Below are positions 28,643 to 37,119 of a stretch of 64,000 nucleotides of DNA, in pieces. The DNA comes from Snodgrassella alvi. Lineage in GTDB: Bacteria > Pseudomonadota > Gammaproteobacteria > Burkholderiales > Neisseriaceae. Position numbers and translations under genes: made by a program. Position 1 is the first letter of the stretch; each line of letters opens with the position of its first letter. Location of the stretch: contig NZ_MEIR01000066.1 of NCBI RefSeq assembly GCF_002777825.1, positions 22,649 through 86,648 of the forward strand. Direction: 5' to 3'. The notes below the pieces were generated by a model, which saw only the letters and a program-made list of their open reading frames with translations, searched no databases and was not told the origin of the DNA.

Positions 28643-29437
28643 TTATTTGACGATGTCGTTACCGAACCATTTTGTAGCAATTTTAGCAGATGTACCATCA
28701 GCTTTCATACTATCCAGAGCAGTCTGAATTTTCTGCTCCAGTGCCTGATCATCCTTGCGGAAAGCCACAGCATATTGCTCCGTACCAAAATTATCATTTA
28801 AAACCTTATATTCATTAGGCTTTTTAGAAACATAATAACGTCCAACCACCTCATCCACCACCAGAGCATCTACACGTTTAGCAGACACATCCATTAAAGC
28901 AGTCACATTATCCGCATACTTTTTCAACTCTTTGAATGACTTAGCCACATTCGGTTCAGCTTCCACTGCATCCACTGCACTGCTGCCATCCTGTACGCCC
29001 ACTACTTTACCGGCCAGATCCGCTTTAGTATTAATTCCACCATCTGGGCGTACAACAATAATCTGATGATTATCCATATACGGTTTAGATAACAATAACT
29101 GCTGCTGTCGTTGAGGCGTAATAGTCAAACCATTCCAGAGCATATCCACACGCTTACTATTGAGTTCTGATTCTTTGGCGCTCCAGTCTATCGGCTTAAG
29201 CTCTACAGCCAGACCGGCGCGTTTGGCCGCTTCACGCGCCATATCAATATCAAACCCAACAAGTTCATTTTTTTCATTACGGAAACCCATGGGCGGAAAA
29301 CTGTCATCAAGCCCCATGACTACCGTTTTACTTTCACTGGAACCAGAAGCTGTACCGGAGGCAGACTCACCACCACAGGCAGCAAGCACCACCGCAGCTA
29401 CAGAGCCCAATAAAAATTTACGCATGGCGTTTTGCAT
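28643..29437 (-). CDS. Polar amino acid ABC importer, substrate-binding lipoprotein
   Basis: About 264 residues: a lipoprotein signal peptide ending in VVLAAC followed by GGESASG, then a family 3 solute-binding protein. Motifs are SFPPMGFRNEKNELVGFDIDMA near the start of the mature protein, MLWNGLTITPQR in the middle, and TSAKIATKWFGND at the end, as in cystine, glutamine and arginine binding proteins. The ATG at 29437 (MQNAMRKFLL) is selected because AGGA lies seven bases upstream. It is the first gene of the operon on the minus strand. The ligand is most likely a polar amino acid or cystine, but this is not proven. Confidence 0.88.
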   Translation of the reverse strand: MQNAMRKFLLGSVAAVVLAACGGESASGTASGSSESKTVVMGLDDSFPPMGFRNEKNELVGFDIDMAREAAKRAGLAVELKPIDWSAKESELNSKRVDMLWNGLTITPQRQQQLLLSKPYMDNHQIIVVRPDGGINTKADLAGKVVGVQDGSSAVDAVEAEPNVAKSFKELKKYADNVTALMDVSAKRVDALVVDEVVGRYYVSKKPNEYKVLNDNFGTEQYAVAFRKDDQALEQKIQTALDSMKADGTSAKIATKWFGNDIVK

Positions 29438-29455
29438 ATAAAATTCCTGATTCAA

Positions 29456-30054
29456 GGCAAATAGATAATCGTGTCATACACTATACCGGAATTTTTTTAC
29501 ACTTTCATCTGTCAATACAGAAAGCTTTACTTACAGCAGAAATATCAATAGTAAAAACAGAAGCATTGGTAATTAAATACATAATTAACTTATATATTTA
29601 GCAAATCATATCGAACAGAAAGACCGCTTAACCAAGGCTGAATAACCTTCCGCTAACAGGCAGAATTTATCGGCGTGACAACCAGCAAATACAAAGCATA
29701 GAACATTTATCAACATAATCTCAGAACTAAAGCTCCATACATATTACCTATCACCACCATTCCTCAGTTATCAGCACATTCTATCTGCTCATATACATTT
29801 AATTTTTCCATAATTAATTGAATATGCGTGTACTTAATTTCTAATACTTGCAATATCTGCGCTGCACTCCTATATCAAAAAGTTTATAATATATAGAGAA
29901 TACAGTTCTTTAGCGTAAATAGTGAATACAATTGATAATAATAACGAGAAAATTAAATTCCCGATTAGCCTCAATCCTTTAAAACTGCAATAACTCCCAT
30001 CATCACCCATCACCTAGTGAATATTTAATTAAATCAATGCTTGTCATTTCTAAT
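29456..30054. other. AT-rich intergenic region between the amino acid importer and the heme operon
   Basis: About 600 bases with no open frame of interest, no tRNA and no recognisable repeat. It should contain the promoter of the amino acid importer (minus strand) and the 3' end of the heme operon transcript. I could not assign either precisely. Confidence 0.5.
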
Positions 30055-30825
30055 TCAGGCTACTACTGAATGTACAGGGTGATGAGCCATGCGGAAAAAC
30101 AACTTGCCATCCTCCTCAATACGCCGGATTGGCCATTGATACACCTCACTGAGCAGCTCAGACTGCATCACATCCTGTGGTGTTCCAGAAGCAACTATCC
30201 GCCCTTCATTCATTAATACAATAAAATCAGAATGATTAGCCGCCATATTTAAATCATGCAACACCATAACCACTGAAAAATTATCATGATTTTCGCATAA
30301 ATAATGCATAAGACGATGCTGATGGCGAATATCCAAATGATTGCAAGGTTCATCCAACAATAACACCGGTGCATTCTGTAACAAAGCACGTACCACATTG
30401 GCACGTTGCTGCTCACCACCAGACAAACTACCTATGCGTTGCTGTGCCAATGTGCGCAAATCAAAAACATCCAGCAGGTGCTGTAATTTTGTTATTGGTA
30501 CCAGTGCCTTCTTAAACCAGCCACCATGCGGATAACAGCCAAGCTGCACATATTCAGTTACAGTAAGCGGTAAATTATATTGTCCATGCTGCCCTACCCA
30601 AGCAATCTGCCCACGCTTTAAATGACTGCCAACAGATTCTCCGCGTAACTGTACACCAGCACCATGCAAACCCAGCAGCGCACGCAATAAAGTAGACTTG
30701 CCGGCACCATTCGGGCCAATAATACTGATATGCTGATTGGCCGGCAAATCAAGCTGTGGTACTGATAAAATACAGCGGCCGCGTGGTTGCACCTGCATAT
30801 CGCGAACCGTAAACAAATTCTCCAT
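30055..30825 (-). CDS. hmuV: Heme ABC importer, ATP-binding protein HmuV
   Basis: The cytoplasmic ATPase of the heme importer, paired with HmuU. About 256 residues with Walker A GPNGAGKSTLLRALLG, signature LSGGEQQRANVVRAL, Walker B VLLLDEPCNHLD and the H loop VLHDLNMAA; these are closest to HmuV/FecE/BtuD ATPases. The ATG at 30825 (MENLFTVRDM) with AGGTG six bases upstream is preferred over a GTG at 30834 that directly abuts the hmuU stop. Last gene of the hmuRSTUV operon. Nothing is missing. Confidence 0.92.
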   Translation of the reverse strand: MENLFTVRDMQVQPRGRCILSVPQLDLPANQHISIIGPNGAGKSTLLRALLGLHGAGVQLRGESVGSHLKRGQIAWVGQHGQYNLPLTVTEYVQLGCYPHGGWFKKALVPITKLQHLLDVFDLRTLAQQRIGSLSGGEQQRANVVRALLQNAPVLLLDEPCNHLDIRHQHRLMHYLCENHDNFSVVMVLHDLNMAANHSDFIVLMNEGRIVASGTPQDVMQSELLSEVYQWPIRRIEEDGKLFFRMAHHPVHSVVA

Positions 30826-30834
30826 ATCCTGCAC

Positions 30835-31836
30835 CTAGCGCCGCAATGGCTGCAAAAACAGCCACAGAAAAAACGGCCCGCCCAGTAAAGCAATCACAAT
30901 ACCCACCGGCAAATCCACCGGATAGCTCAGCCAGCGTGCCACACTGTCTACCAGTAGCAAAAATACCGCACCCAGCCAAGCAGATAACAGCATAATCCGG
31001 CGTCGACTGCCGCCCCAGCTACGGGCAATTACATTCGGTATCATCATCCCCAAAAAACCAATAATACCTGCCAATGACACAGCTGCACCCGTTAATAGCG
31101 CTGCGCCGATAACTGTCCACATTCGTGTACTGCCTACCGCCACACCCATACTAATTGCTGTTTCTTCACCAAGCATCAGAATATCCAGCCATCGTCCAAC
31201 TGCCACCAGCACGCTCAAGCCTAGCGTCATCACAGCCAACGCATACCAAGGCGAGACAAAACCCGCTTCAGCCAAACTACCGGCCAGCCAGTTGGTTGCA
31301 CTGCGTAAGACCATATCATCCGACATAAACAGAATCAGGCTTACAAGTGCACCACAGAAAGCACTGATTACAAAACCCATCACCAACAGACCCAATGTAC
31401 CGCCACCCAGCAAACGATGTACCGTCAGAATCAGTAAACACACCAGCAGCGCCCCAAAAAAAGCCGCCAAAGGCACAGTCACAGCACCCCAGCCAAAGGC
31501 CAGAACCGCAATCACCCCCAATGCAGCGCCACCAGAAGTACCAATCAGGCTCGGGTCTGCCAGCGGATTATCAAACAGCGCCTGCAAGGCTGCACCGGCA
31601 GAAGCCAGCGCAGCGCCAACAAACAGCGCCACCAGTACCCGTGGCAGCCGGATATCTAACGTTGTCTCATCCAGCGACTGCGGCCACTTCCACCCCCCCA
31701 TACCCAGCCCCAGACAAAACCAGCTCAATAGCAGACTAAGTAACACAGCAGTGATAAACCAAACCAATTTAGGCCAGAACACCCCCTTTACCATAGTCGG
31801 GTCAGATGTACCGGCCGTTTGCAGCACTTGCACCAT
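30835..31836 (-). CDS. hmuU: Heme ABC importer, permease HmuU
   Basis: An inner-membrane permease of the FecCD family, moving heme from HmuT into the cytoplasm. 333 residues and about nine to ten hydrophobic segments. Family motifs are RLPRVLVALFVGAALASAGAALQALFDNPLADPSLIGTS in the N-terminal third, the conserved ISMGVAVG loop, and GIIGFLGMMIPNVIARSWGGS before the last helices. The ATG is two bases after the hmuT stop and the stop is followed at once by hmuV, so translation is tightly coupled within the operon. Confidence 0.93.
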   Translation of the reverse strand: MVQVLQTAGTSDPTMVKGVFWPKLVWFITAVLLSLLLSWFCLGLGMGGWKWPQSLDETTLDIRLPRVLVALFVGAALASAGAALQALFDNPLADPSLIGTSGGAALGVIAVLAFGWGAVTVPLAAFFGALLVCLLILTVHRLLGGGTLGLLVMGFVISAFCGALVSLILFMSDDMVLRSATNWLAGSLAEAGFVSPWYALAVMTLGLSVLVAVGRWLDILMLGEETAISMGVAVGSTRMWTVIGAALLTGAAVSLAGIIGFLGMMIPNVIARSWGGSRRRIMLLSAWLGAVFLLLVDSVARWLSYPVDLPVGIVIALLGGPFFLWLFLQPLRR

Positions 31837-31838
31837 GA

Positions 31839-32627
31839 TTATTGTGCCAACTGATAAAGTTTAGGGATAACCTGCGGTGTATTCAGGCCGTAACGAAACA
31901 AGTCATTTGAAGGCATAAAATAGATTTTCTTCTGTTTCGCAGCCGGTGAAGCTGCGATTTCCGGCCGTTTAATTAACCCCTGTACACCACCAGTTAATTT
32001 CTGATTACGATCGGCAATCAGAATAATATCAGGTTTCGCCGCCAGCCAGGCTTCGCGAGACATCGGCTTCATACCTTCAATAGCTGCCGCTGCATTGATG
32101 CCACCAGCCCGCCTGATTAGCTCATCTGCTGCGGTACCCCGGCCAGAAACATAACGGCCATCATAGCTAATCAGATAACGTTTACCAGTTTTCGGCATCT
32201 GCTTAATCTGACTCAGCCAGCGATTCGCTAAAGCATTGGCCTCGCCGCCTTTACCAATAAGCTGGCCAATCTTGCGAATCCCATCAGCATAGCCATTAAT
32301 ATTATCTTTGGGCGCAACATTCACAGCCACAATGCCCACCCGATTCAGATTGGCATAAATACTAGTTGGCTGCGCCATCCACGACCCCAGAACAAGAGTA
32401 GGTTTTCTGGCTGCAATTGGTTCCACACTTAATCCGTGAAACAAACCAATACTGGGCACATTCTTTAAAGCCGGATTAGTAGAAGCCATCTCACGGCCTA
32501 CCACTTCTTTGGCACCACCCAGTTCTACCACAACATCAGCCACATCTGGCGTCAACGTAACAATGCGGGCAGCAAATGCAAACGGAAAAGCAGCGCACAT
32601 TGCCGCTGCTAACAGTAATTTCTTCAT
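31839..32627 (-). CDS. hmuT: Periplasmic heme-binding protein HmuT
   Basis: Delivers heme from the outer membrane receptor to HmuUV. 262 residues with a signal peptide (MKKLLLAAAMCAAFPFAFA, cleavage before ARIVTL) and the class III periplasmic binding protein layout. Visible motifs are PDVADVVVELGGAKEVVGRE near the start and YVSGRGTAADELIRRAGGINAA in the second lobe, both typical of HmuT/PhuT. Its gene lies between hmuS and hmuU, the order found in Yersinia hmuRSTUV. Its ATG is about 100 bases after the hmuS stop, a slightly larger gap than elsewhere in the operon. Confidence 0.93.
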   Translation of the reverse strand: MKKLLLAAAMCAAFPFAFAARIVTLTPDVADVVVELGGAKEVVGREMASTNPALKNVPSIGLFHGLSVEPIAARKPTLVLGSWMAQPTSIYANLNRVGIVAVNVAPKDNINGYADGIRKIGQLIGKGGEANALANRWLSQIKQMPKTGKRYLISYDGRYVSGRGTAADELIRRAGGINAAAAIEGMKPMSREAWLAAKPDIILIADRNQKLTGGVQGLIKRPEIAASPAAKQKKIYFMPSNDLFRYGLNTPQVIPKLYQLAQ

Positions 32628-32725
32628 GATTTACCTTTGATAACTCACATTACAGCGGCAGATATGCCTACTACAGCTTATGATTATGCAACATAACCAC
32701 AGCAATACATACCTGCCTAGCCTCT

Positions 32726-33763
32726 TTAGCCTGCCAACAAGCCATCCATAAGCTGATGCCAAGATTGCATTTCATCATTACCTTCTTCGCGGCGGCCAAA
32801 AATCTGTACCACAGTCTGGCGATTCTTGTCGAAACCCTCAATACAGGTAACATAGCCTTCACTAATCGGGCGGCGTACTACCCATGTTTCCACAATATCA
32901 CTATCGCGCAGGTGCAAATCAAAGCCCTCTTCCGGCACCTTCGCATCCAGTACATTCAGATAGCCATATGAACGCACCACATTATGCACCTTACCAGTCT
33001 GAATCTGCACCAGTCCGCGGTTACCAACAAAAACCATAATTTCCAGCTTATTTGCCTGTACGTGCTCTAATACCTGCTCCCATACACCGCGATCCACCTG
33101 TCTGGTGCTGCCGGCAGGAGCATGACGGTAAGACTGCTGGCGGTCAATCTTAAACGTTTCCAGCAAACCACCAAAATGATGCACGTCTTTCAATTCATTC
33201 CAGCGTTCCTGAAAAGCCTGCTCCCGTTCGGGCGACAAAGGCTCCGGCACAGCTACCTTAATCTCAGGAGCCGGCAGAAATTCCGGCTTACCACTGGTTG
33301 CAAACTCATCAATCAGTGCCTGCCATGCCTCCAGTTTAGTATCATCACGCATGAACACCTTTTCAATATTCACGCCATACTCATCGTAAAACTGAATTGA
33401 ACGCATGGTTTTATCGCCCATTACCACCGTTATGGCCAGCGCATGATGCCAGTTATGCAAGAAAAAGCGTAAATCTAGCCCACCTACATTCAAAGCCAGC
33501 CCAGTACGCGCAGTCAGCGTAACATGCTCATAAACACCGATTTTCTCATGCACCGCTGCGTCATTGCGTACCACACTCAATACTTCACCCAGCGTTTCCA
33601 GCTTCAGCACCAGCTCGCGAATCTGGCTACCCAAATAAATCGAATCAGGGGCATCCGCCATCAACGCACCTTCACTAACACCCAGATCAGCGGCTGCTTG
33701 GCGAGGGAAATACATACCCTCCACCGTTGCTTTCTTATTCAGATATTGTTGCCATAAACTCAT
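32726..33763 (-). CDS. hmuS: Cytoplasmic heme-trafficking/degrading protein HmuS
   Basis: A HemS/ChuS/PhuS family protein that receives heme in the cytosol and either passes it on or degrades it to free iron. 345 residues made of two related halves. The axial heme ligand region DVHHFGGLLETFKID has His195/His196, matching His196 of Yersinia HemS. GNRGLVQIQTGKV and FDLHLRDSDI are further conserved blocks of the C-terminal half. It lies 41 bases downstream of the receptor gene and ahead of hmuT, consistent with a single operon. Confidence 0.94.
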   Translation of the reverse strand: MSLWQQYLNKKATVEGMYFPRQAAADLGVSEGALMADAPDSIYLGSQIRELVLKLETLGEVLSVVRNDAAVHEKIGVYEHVTLTARTGLALNVGGLDLRFFLHNWHHALAITVVMGDKTMRSIQFYDEYGVNIEKVFMRDDTKLEAWQALIDEFATSGKPEFLPAPEIKVAVPEPLSPEREQAFQERWNELKDVHHFGGLLETFKIDRQQSYRHAPAGSTRQVDRGVWEQVLEHVQANKLEIMVFVGNRGLVQIQTGKVHNVVRSYGYLNVLDAKVPEEGFDLHLRDSDIVETWVVRRPISEGYVTCIEGFDKNRQTVVQIFGRREEGNDEMQSWHQLMDGLLAG

Positions 33764-33804
33764 ATTTTGTTCCTTTACGAAGTAATTATTAGTAGCAGAT
33801 TTAT

Positions 33805-36006
33805 TTAAAACGTGTAGCGTAAGCCAACATTAAATGTTCTTCCCGGAGCTGAATAGAAATCAGCATTATCTTTGGTTAGCTTAGTAGCATTGCCATCACT
33901 CTGACCAGAAGTACCTGCCTGACTATTCACATTCGGCATCATGTAAGCTATGTCAGCCCAATTCCAATATTTCTGATTGAATACATTATTCACACCGACA
34001 CGAAAACTCAAATGCTTAGTCGGCTTCCAGTAGCCACCTAAATCAACCAAAGCATAATTTCTTGATGGGTTGTAATATCCCGCATTCTGCAAATCACTTT
34101 CATCTTTCTTGGCTACATAAGTAAAATCCAGATTCGCCCCCCAAACATCTTTATCATAGGCTAAACCCAGTTTTACCTTAACCGGCATAACAGAATTAAG
34201 TGGCTGATCTATCCCATCCTGACGAATCGAACCTCGCGAATAAGCAAGCGAACCACTTACTTTCCAGTCTGGAGCAAAATTCCAGCGTGCATAGGCTTCA
34301 CCGCCATAGATATGTGCTTTACTGAAATTCTGAGCCTGCAATACCAGCGTTTGATAGCGGCTCCATACAGCCGGCAATGCCACCTGATCAGCAATATTCA
34401 CATAATCAATAAAATTCTTATAATGATTATCAAATCCTGCTATGCCATATTCAAGTACACTATTCTTCCCGCGTATACCCAGCTCAAAATTATTAGCTGT
34501 TTCTGCTTTCAAATTTGGATTGCCCCAAGAGCTGTAATTACCCGGATTCCAAGAGGACGCCAACTGCTGTGCCGATGGAGTATTAAACCCACGCGCATAC
34601 TGAAAATAAGGCATCAACAATGGAGCAAACCGATAAGAAATACCCAAACGCGGCGTAATGGCACCTTGATGTTTTTTACGCAAATCACTAATACTATTGG
34701 TAGTTCCAGTAAAAAAACCACTATCACTAGGATTCATATTATAGTAATGCGCAGACAAACCCGGGCTAACAATTAAATTACCCCACTGCAAATCACCATC
34801 AACATACACACTGGCACGAATCGTCTTATTATCAGCGTTTGGTTTTGATCTGGCATAATATCCCTGCCAGTCACTGCTTAATTCATGGCGCGCAAAACTC
34901 AAACCATAACGCCAGTCCTGATACAGACCATTACCATCAAAATGCGATCGCCAATCCGTAGTCAAACCCCATACCTTATCCTTATTATTAAATTCAAACG
35001 CACAACGATTTTTCATACTCGGGATCAGACTGGTACAACCACGGACATAATCACGATGAGTCACCGAATCAGTTTTAGTCTGCTGCCAGTAAATCTGAGT
35101 TGTACCCTCATGGATTAACCCTTCATTACCATGAAAATCATGTCCCAACGAAAACCGTGTTTTCTTATTATCATCTGTACCGCGAACATCCGTATAAGTT
35201 TTATTGGCTTGTGACAACGAATCAGTCCACTGATCACGACTCAGATATTCAGCAGTAAAATTAATGGTATTTTTATCATTAATATCAAATTCATGCTTAG
35301 TTAGAAAATAACGGCTATTATGGTCAACAGGATCCGATTTAGTACGCAAAGCACCCCTGCCACCAATCTCACCTCGATTATCAGATTCATCACCCTTACG
35401 ATAAGTACTCAGCACCATACCACGCCAATCACCATTTTTTAAAGCTGCTGCCCCAGTTACCGCCGTAGATTTATCCACACTATTGTACTGAGTATCAACA
35501 TAACCGCCCTGATCTTCGCCCTGCAAAATTTCATCCGCAGTGAGCGTATGCATAGCCACCACACCGCCCAACCCAAAACCACGGGCATTTTTGCTGATAT
35601 CCACACTACTGAGCGCAGAAACATCCATAAAATTACCACGACCAAAAATTGCATACTGTCCCGTATGCTTCATTTCGTTTGCTTCCGGTAAATCAATACC
35701 ATCAATACTCATCGCCACACGATTACCACTCAGGCCACGGATATTCACACTGTCGTTACCCTGCCGTGTTCCCTGTGTATCCAGCACTTCCACGCCAGGA
35801 ATATCCTTTAATGCAGTTTTTAAATCTACCGCACCCTTTTCCTCAATAGTCTCTGCCTTGACTTTAGTATCCTTAAATACACTCGGCATAAAACGTTTTG
35901 CCTCAACATTAACTGTTGGCAAATGAGCCTCGCCTTCGGCATATCCGACTGCTGGAAAACCAATACAGGCTATAGCCAGCGCAATAATCTTGGGTGTACG
36001 GCTCAT
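33805..36006 (-). CDS. hmuR: TonB-dependent outer membrane heme/hemoprotein receptor HmuR
   Basis: An outer membrane receptor that takes heme across using TonB energy. 733 residues with a signal peptide (to about residue 23, ending VGYA), a TonB-box-like stretch near LPTVNVEAK, and a plug domain (about 45-160) with ALKDIPGVEVLDTQG and NIRGLSGNRVAMSIDGI. A 22-strand barrel ends in an aromatic residue (RTFNVGLRYTF). The heme receptor motif NPNL appears in GNPNLKAETANNFELGIRG, with RGFNTPSAQQL in the place of the usual FRAP box, so this half is degenerate. First gene of the heme operon, directly behind a Fur-box promoter. Confidence 0.93.
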   Translation of the reverse strand: MSRTPKIIALAIACIGFPAVGYAEGEAHLPTVNVEAKRFMPSVFKDTKVKAETIEEKGAVDLKTALKDIPGVEVLDTQGTRQGNDSVNIRGLSGNRVAMSIDGIDLPEANEMKHTGQYAIFGRGNFMDVSALSSVDISKNARGFGLGGVVAMHTLTADEILQGEDQGGYVDTQYNSVDKSTAVTGAAALKNGDWRGMVLSTYRKGDESDNRGEIGGRGALRTKSDPVDHNSRYFLTKHEFDINDKNTINFTAEYLSRDQWTDSLSQANKTYTDVRGTDDNKKTRFSLGHDFHGNEGLIHEGTTQIYWQQTKTDSVTHRDYVRGCTSLIPSMKNRCAFEFNNKDKVWGLTTDWRSHFDGNGLYQDWRYGLSFARHELSSDWQGYYARSKPNADNKTIRASVYVDGDLQWGNLIVSPGLSAHYYNMNPSDSGFFTGTTNSISDLRKKHQGAITPRLGISYRFAPLLMPYFQYARGFNTPSAQQLASSWNPGNYSSWGNPNLKAETANNFELGIRGKNSVLEYGIAGFDNHYKNFIDYVNIADQVALPAVWSRYQTLVLQAQNFSKAHIYGGEAYARWNFAPDWKVSGSLAYSRGSIRQDGIDQPLNSVMPVKVKLGLAYDKDVWGANLDFTYVAKKDESDLQNAGYYNPSRNYALVDLGGYWKPTKHLSFRVGVNNVFNQKYWNWADIAYMMPNVNSQAGTSGQSDGNATKLTKDNADFYSAPGRTFNVGLRYTF

Positions 36007-36050
36007 ATCCAGTTAACCCCTTTTGACGAAATTAAGTATAAAGACACCAC

Positions 36051-36104
36051 ATTGTAAACAATAATGATTCTTTTTTACAAGTGGTAATGCTAATTATTAT
36101 CATT
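36051..36104 (-). promoter_or_regulatory. Promoter and Fur box of the heme uptake operon
   Basis: On the minus strand a -35 TTGTAA (36080-36075), an 18-base spacer and a -10 TACAAT (36056-36051) lie about 45 bases before the hmuR ATG. Immediately upstream, 36086-36104 reads AATGATAATAATTAGCATT on the minus strand, a close match to the Fur box GATAATGATAATCATTATC. A second, weaker half site overlaps the spacer. Iron repression by Fur is therefore expected. Confidence 0.7.
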
Positions 36105-36556
36105 AATATCTATTTATATTATTTAACTAGCAGCCAGCCACCATTTATACTTACTTCACATAATAGTCATTAAAAATAAATATATAATAAATATAGATAA
36201 ATTCAGTATTGTTACAAAATCTGGTCAATCATATAGCATAATATGCTATTTGGTAGTGTATTCATAAATTACAAAAGACATCACCAAGACTGATAATATT
36301 TTCCATTAGAGGTTCAAAAAAAAATCAAATATTTATAACCACTGGCTGGCATTCGTACATAAAAATACATACCTTTTATATTTAATTTATGTCTTGCAAT
36401 TATTCATTGCAGTAAGGGCAGAATAAATACTGCCCATTAATATCCTACCCATACATAGCCAAAAGGTTGTAGCTATTAACGAATAATGCCAATATACCAA
36501 TACAATGGCAGATATAATAAAATAATCCCATATCCACCAGACAACCCCAGATAATC
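36105..36556. other. AT-rich intergenic region upstream of hmuR
   Basis: About 450 bases between the hmu promoter and the next plus-strand gene. The only structure seen is a small perfect palindrome at 36233-36249 (ATAGCAT, three bases, ATGCTAT). Otherwise no gene or repeat. Confidence 0.5.
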
Positions 36557-36898
36557 ATGCAACTTGACCGTGCTCTTCAGCATAAAATCCTTACCGAACT
36601 AACCGATTGTTTTCCCAATCCCTCACCACAGGATTTTTTTGATCAGCTCATAGCACAACATAGCCAAGACCATGTTTTGGGCAACCTCCTTTATCTGGGC
36701 GGGCACGGATTAATCAAATTAAAAACAGATCAGGGACTCAATCATAAAGAAGTACTTTGGACTCTTACCGAGCCCACAGTACAGGCATTTGATTTTCTGG
36801 CAAATGATGGTGGCTTATACGCCATTCTAAATAACGGAACCGTAAAACCGGATAATCATACCGGTACTGACCAAGCAAATAAATTTAATCAAAAATGA
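36557..36898 (+). CDS. Small orphan protein, possibly winged-helix
   Basis: 113 residues. Features are an N-terminal helix (DRALQHKILTELTDCF), a helix ending LLYLGGHGLIKLK, and TVQAFDFLANDGGLYAIL near the C-terminus. The arrangement of a short helix followed by a GLI turn and a later FL..DGGL is what I associate with small winged-helix proteins found around phage and plasmid genes, but I cannot name a family. It stands alone on the plus strand ahead of the M48 peptidase gene. A role in regulation is possible, but no function is assigned. Confidence 0.55.
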   Translation: MQLDRALQHKILTELTDCFPNPSPQDFFDQLIAQHSQDHVLGNLLYLGGHGLIKLKTDQGLNHKEVLWTLTEPTVQAFDFLANDGGLYAILNNGTVKPDNHTGTDQANKFNQK

Positions 36899-37119
36899 GA
36901 AATAGAATAGGCACAACTTAATTGTTTTTAGGCCGTATAATGGTTAAAATAAATTTAATTTAGTAAATCATCGATTCTGAATTATTATTGGCTGGCTAAT
37001 AATCCCGATTTCCACAGTAGTACAGAAAAAAGTAATAGGGTGATTATCTTGAATAAAAACACCGCAGCTCATACATTCTCGCTTAAAGAGCGAATCTATC
37101 TTTTTTTTTCATCATTTTA

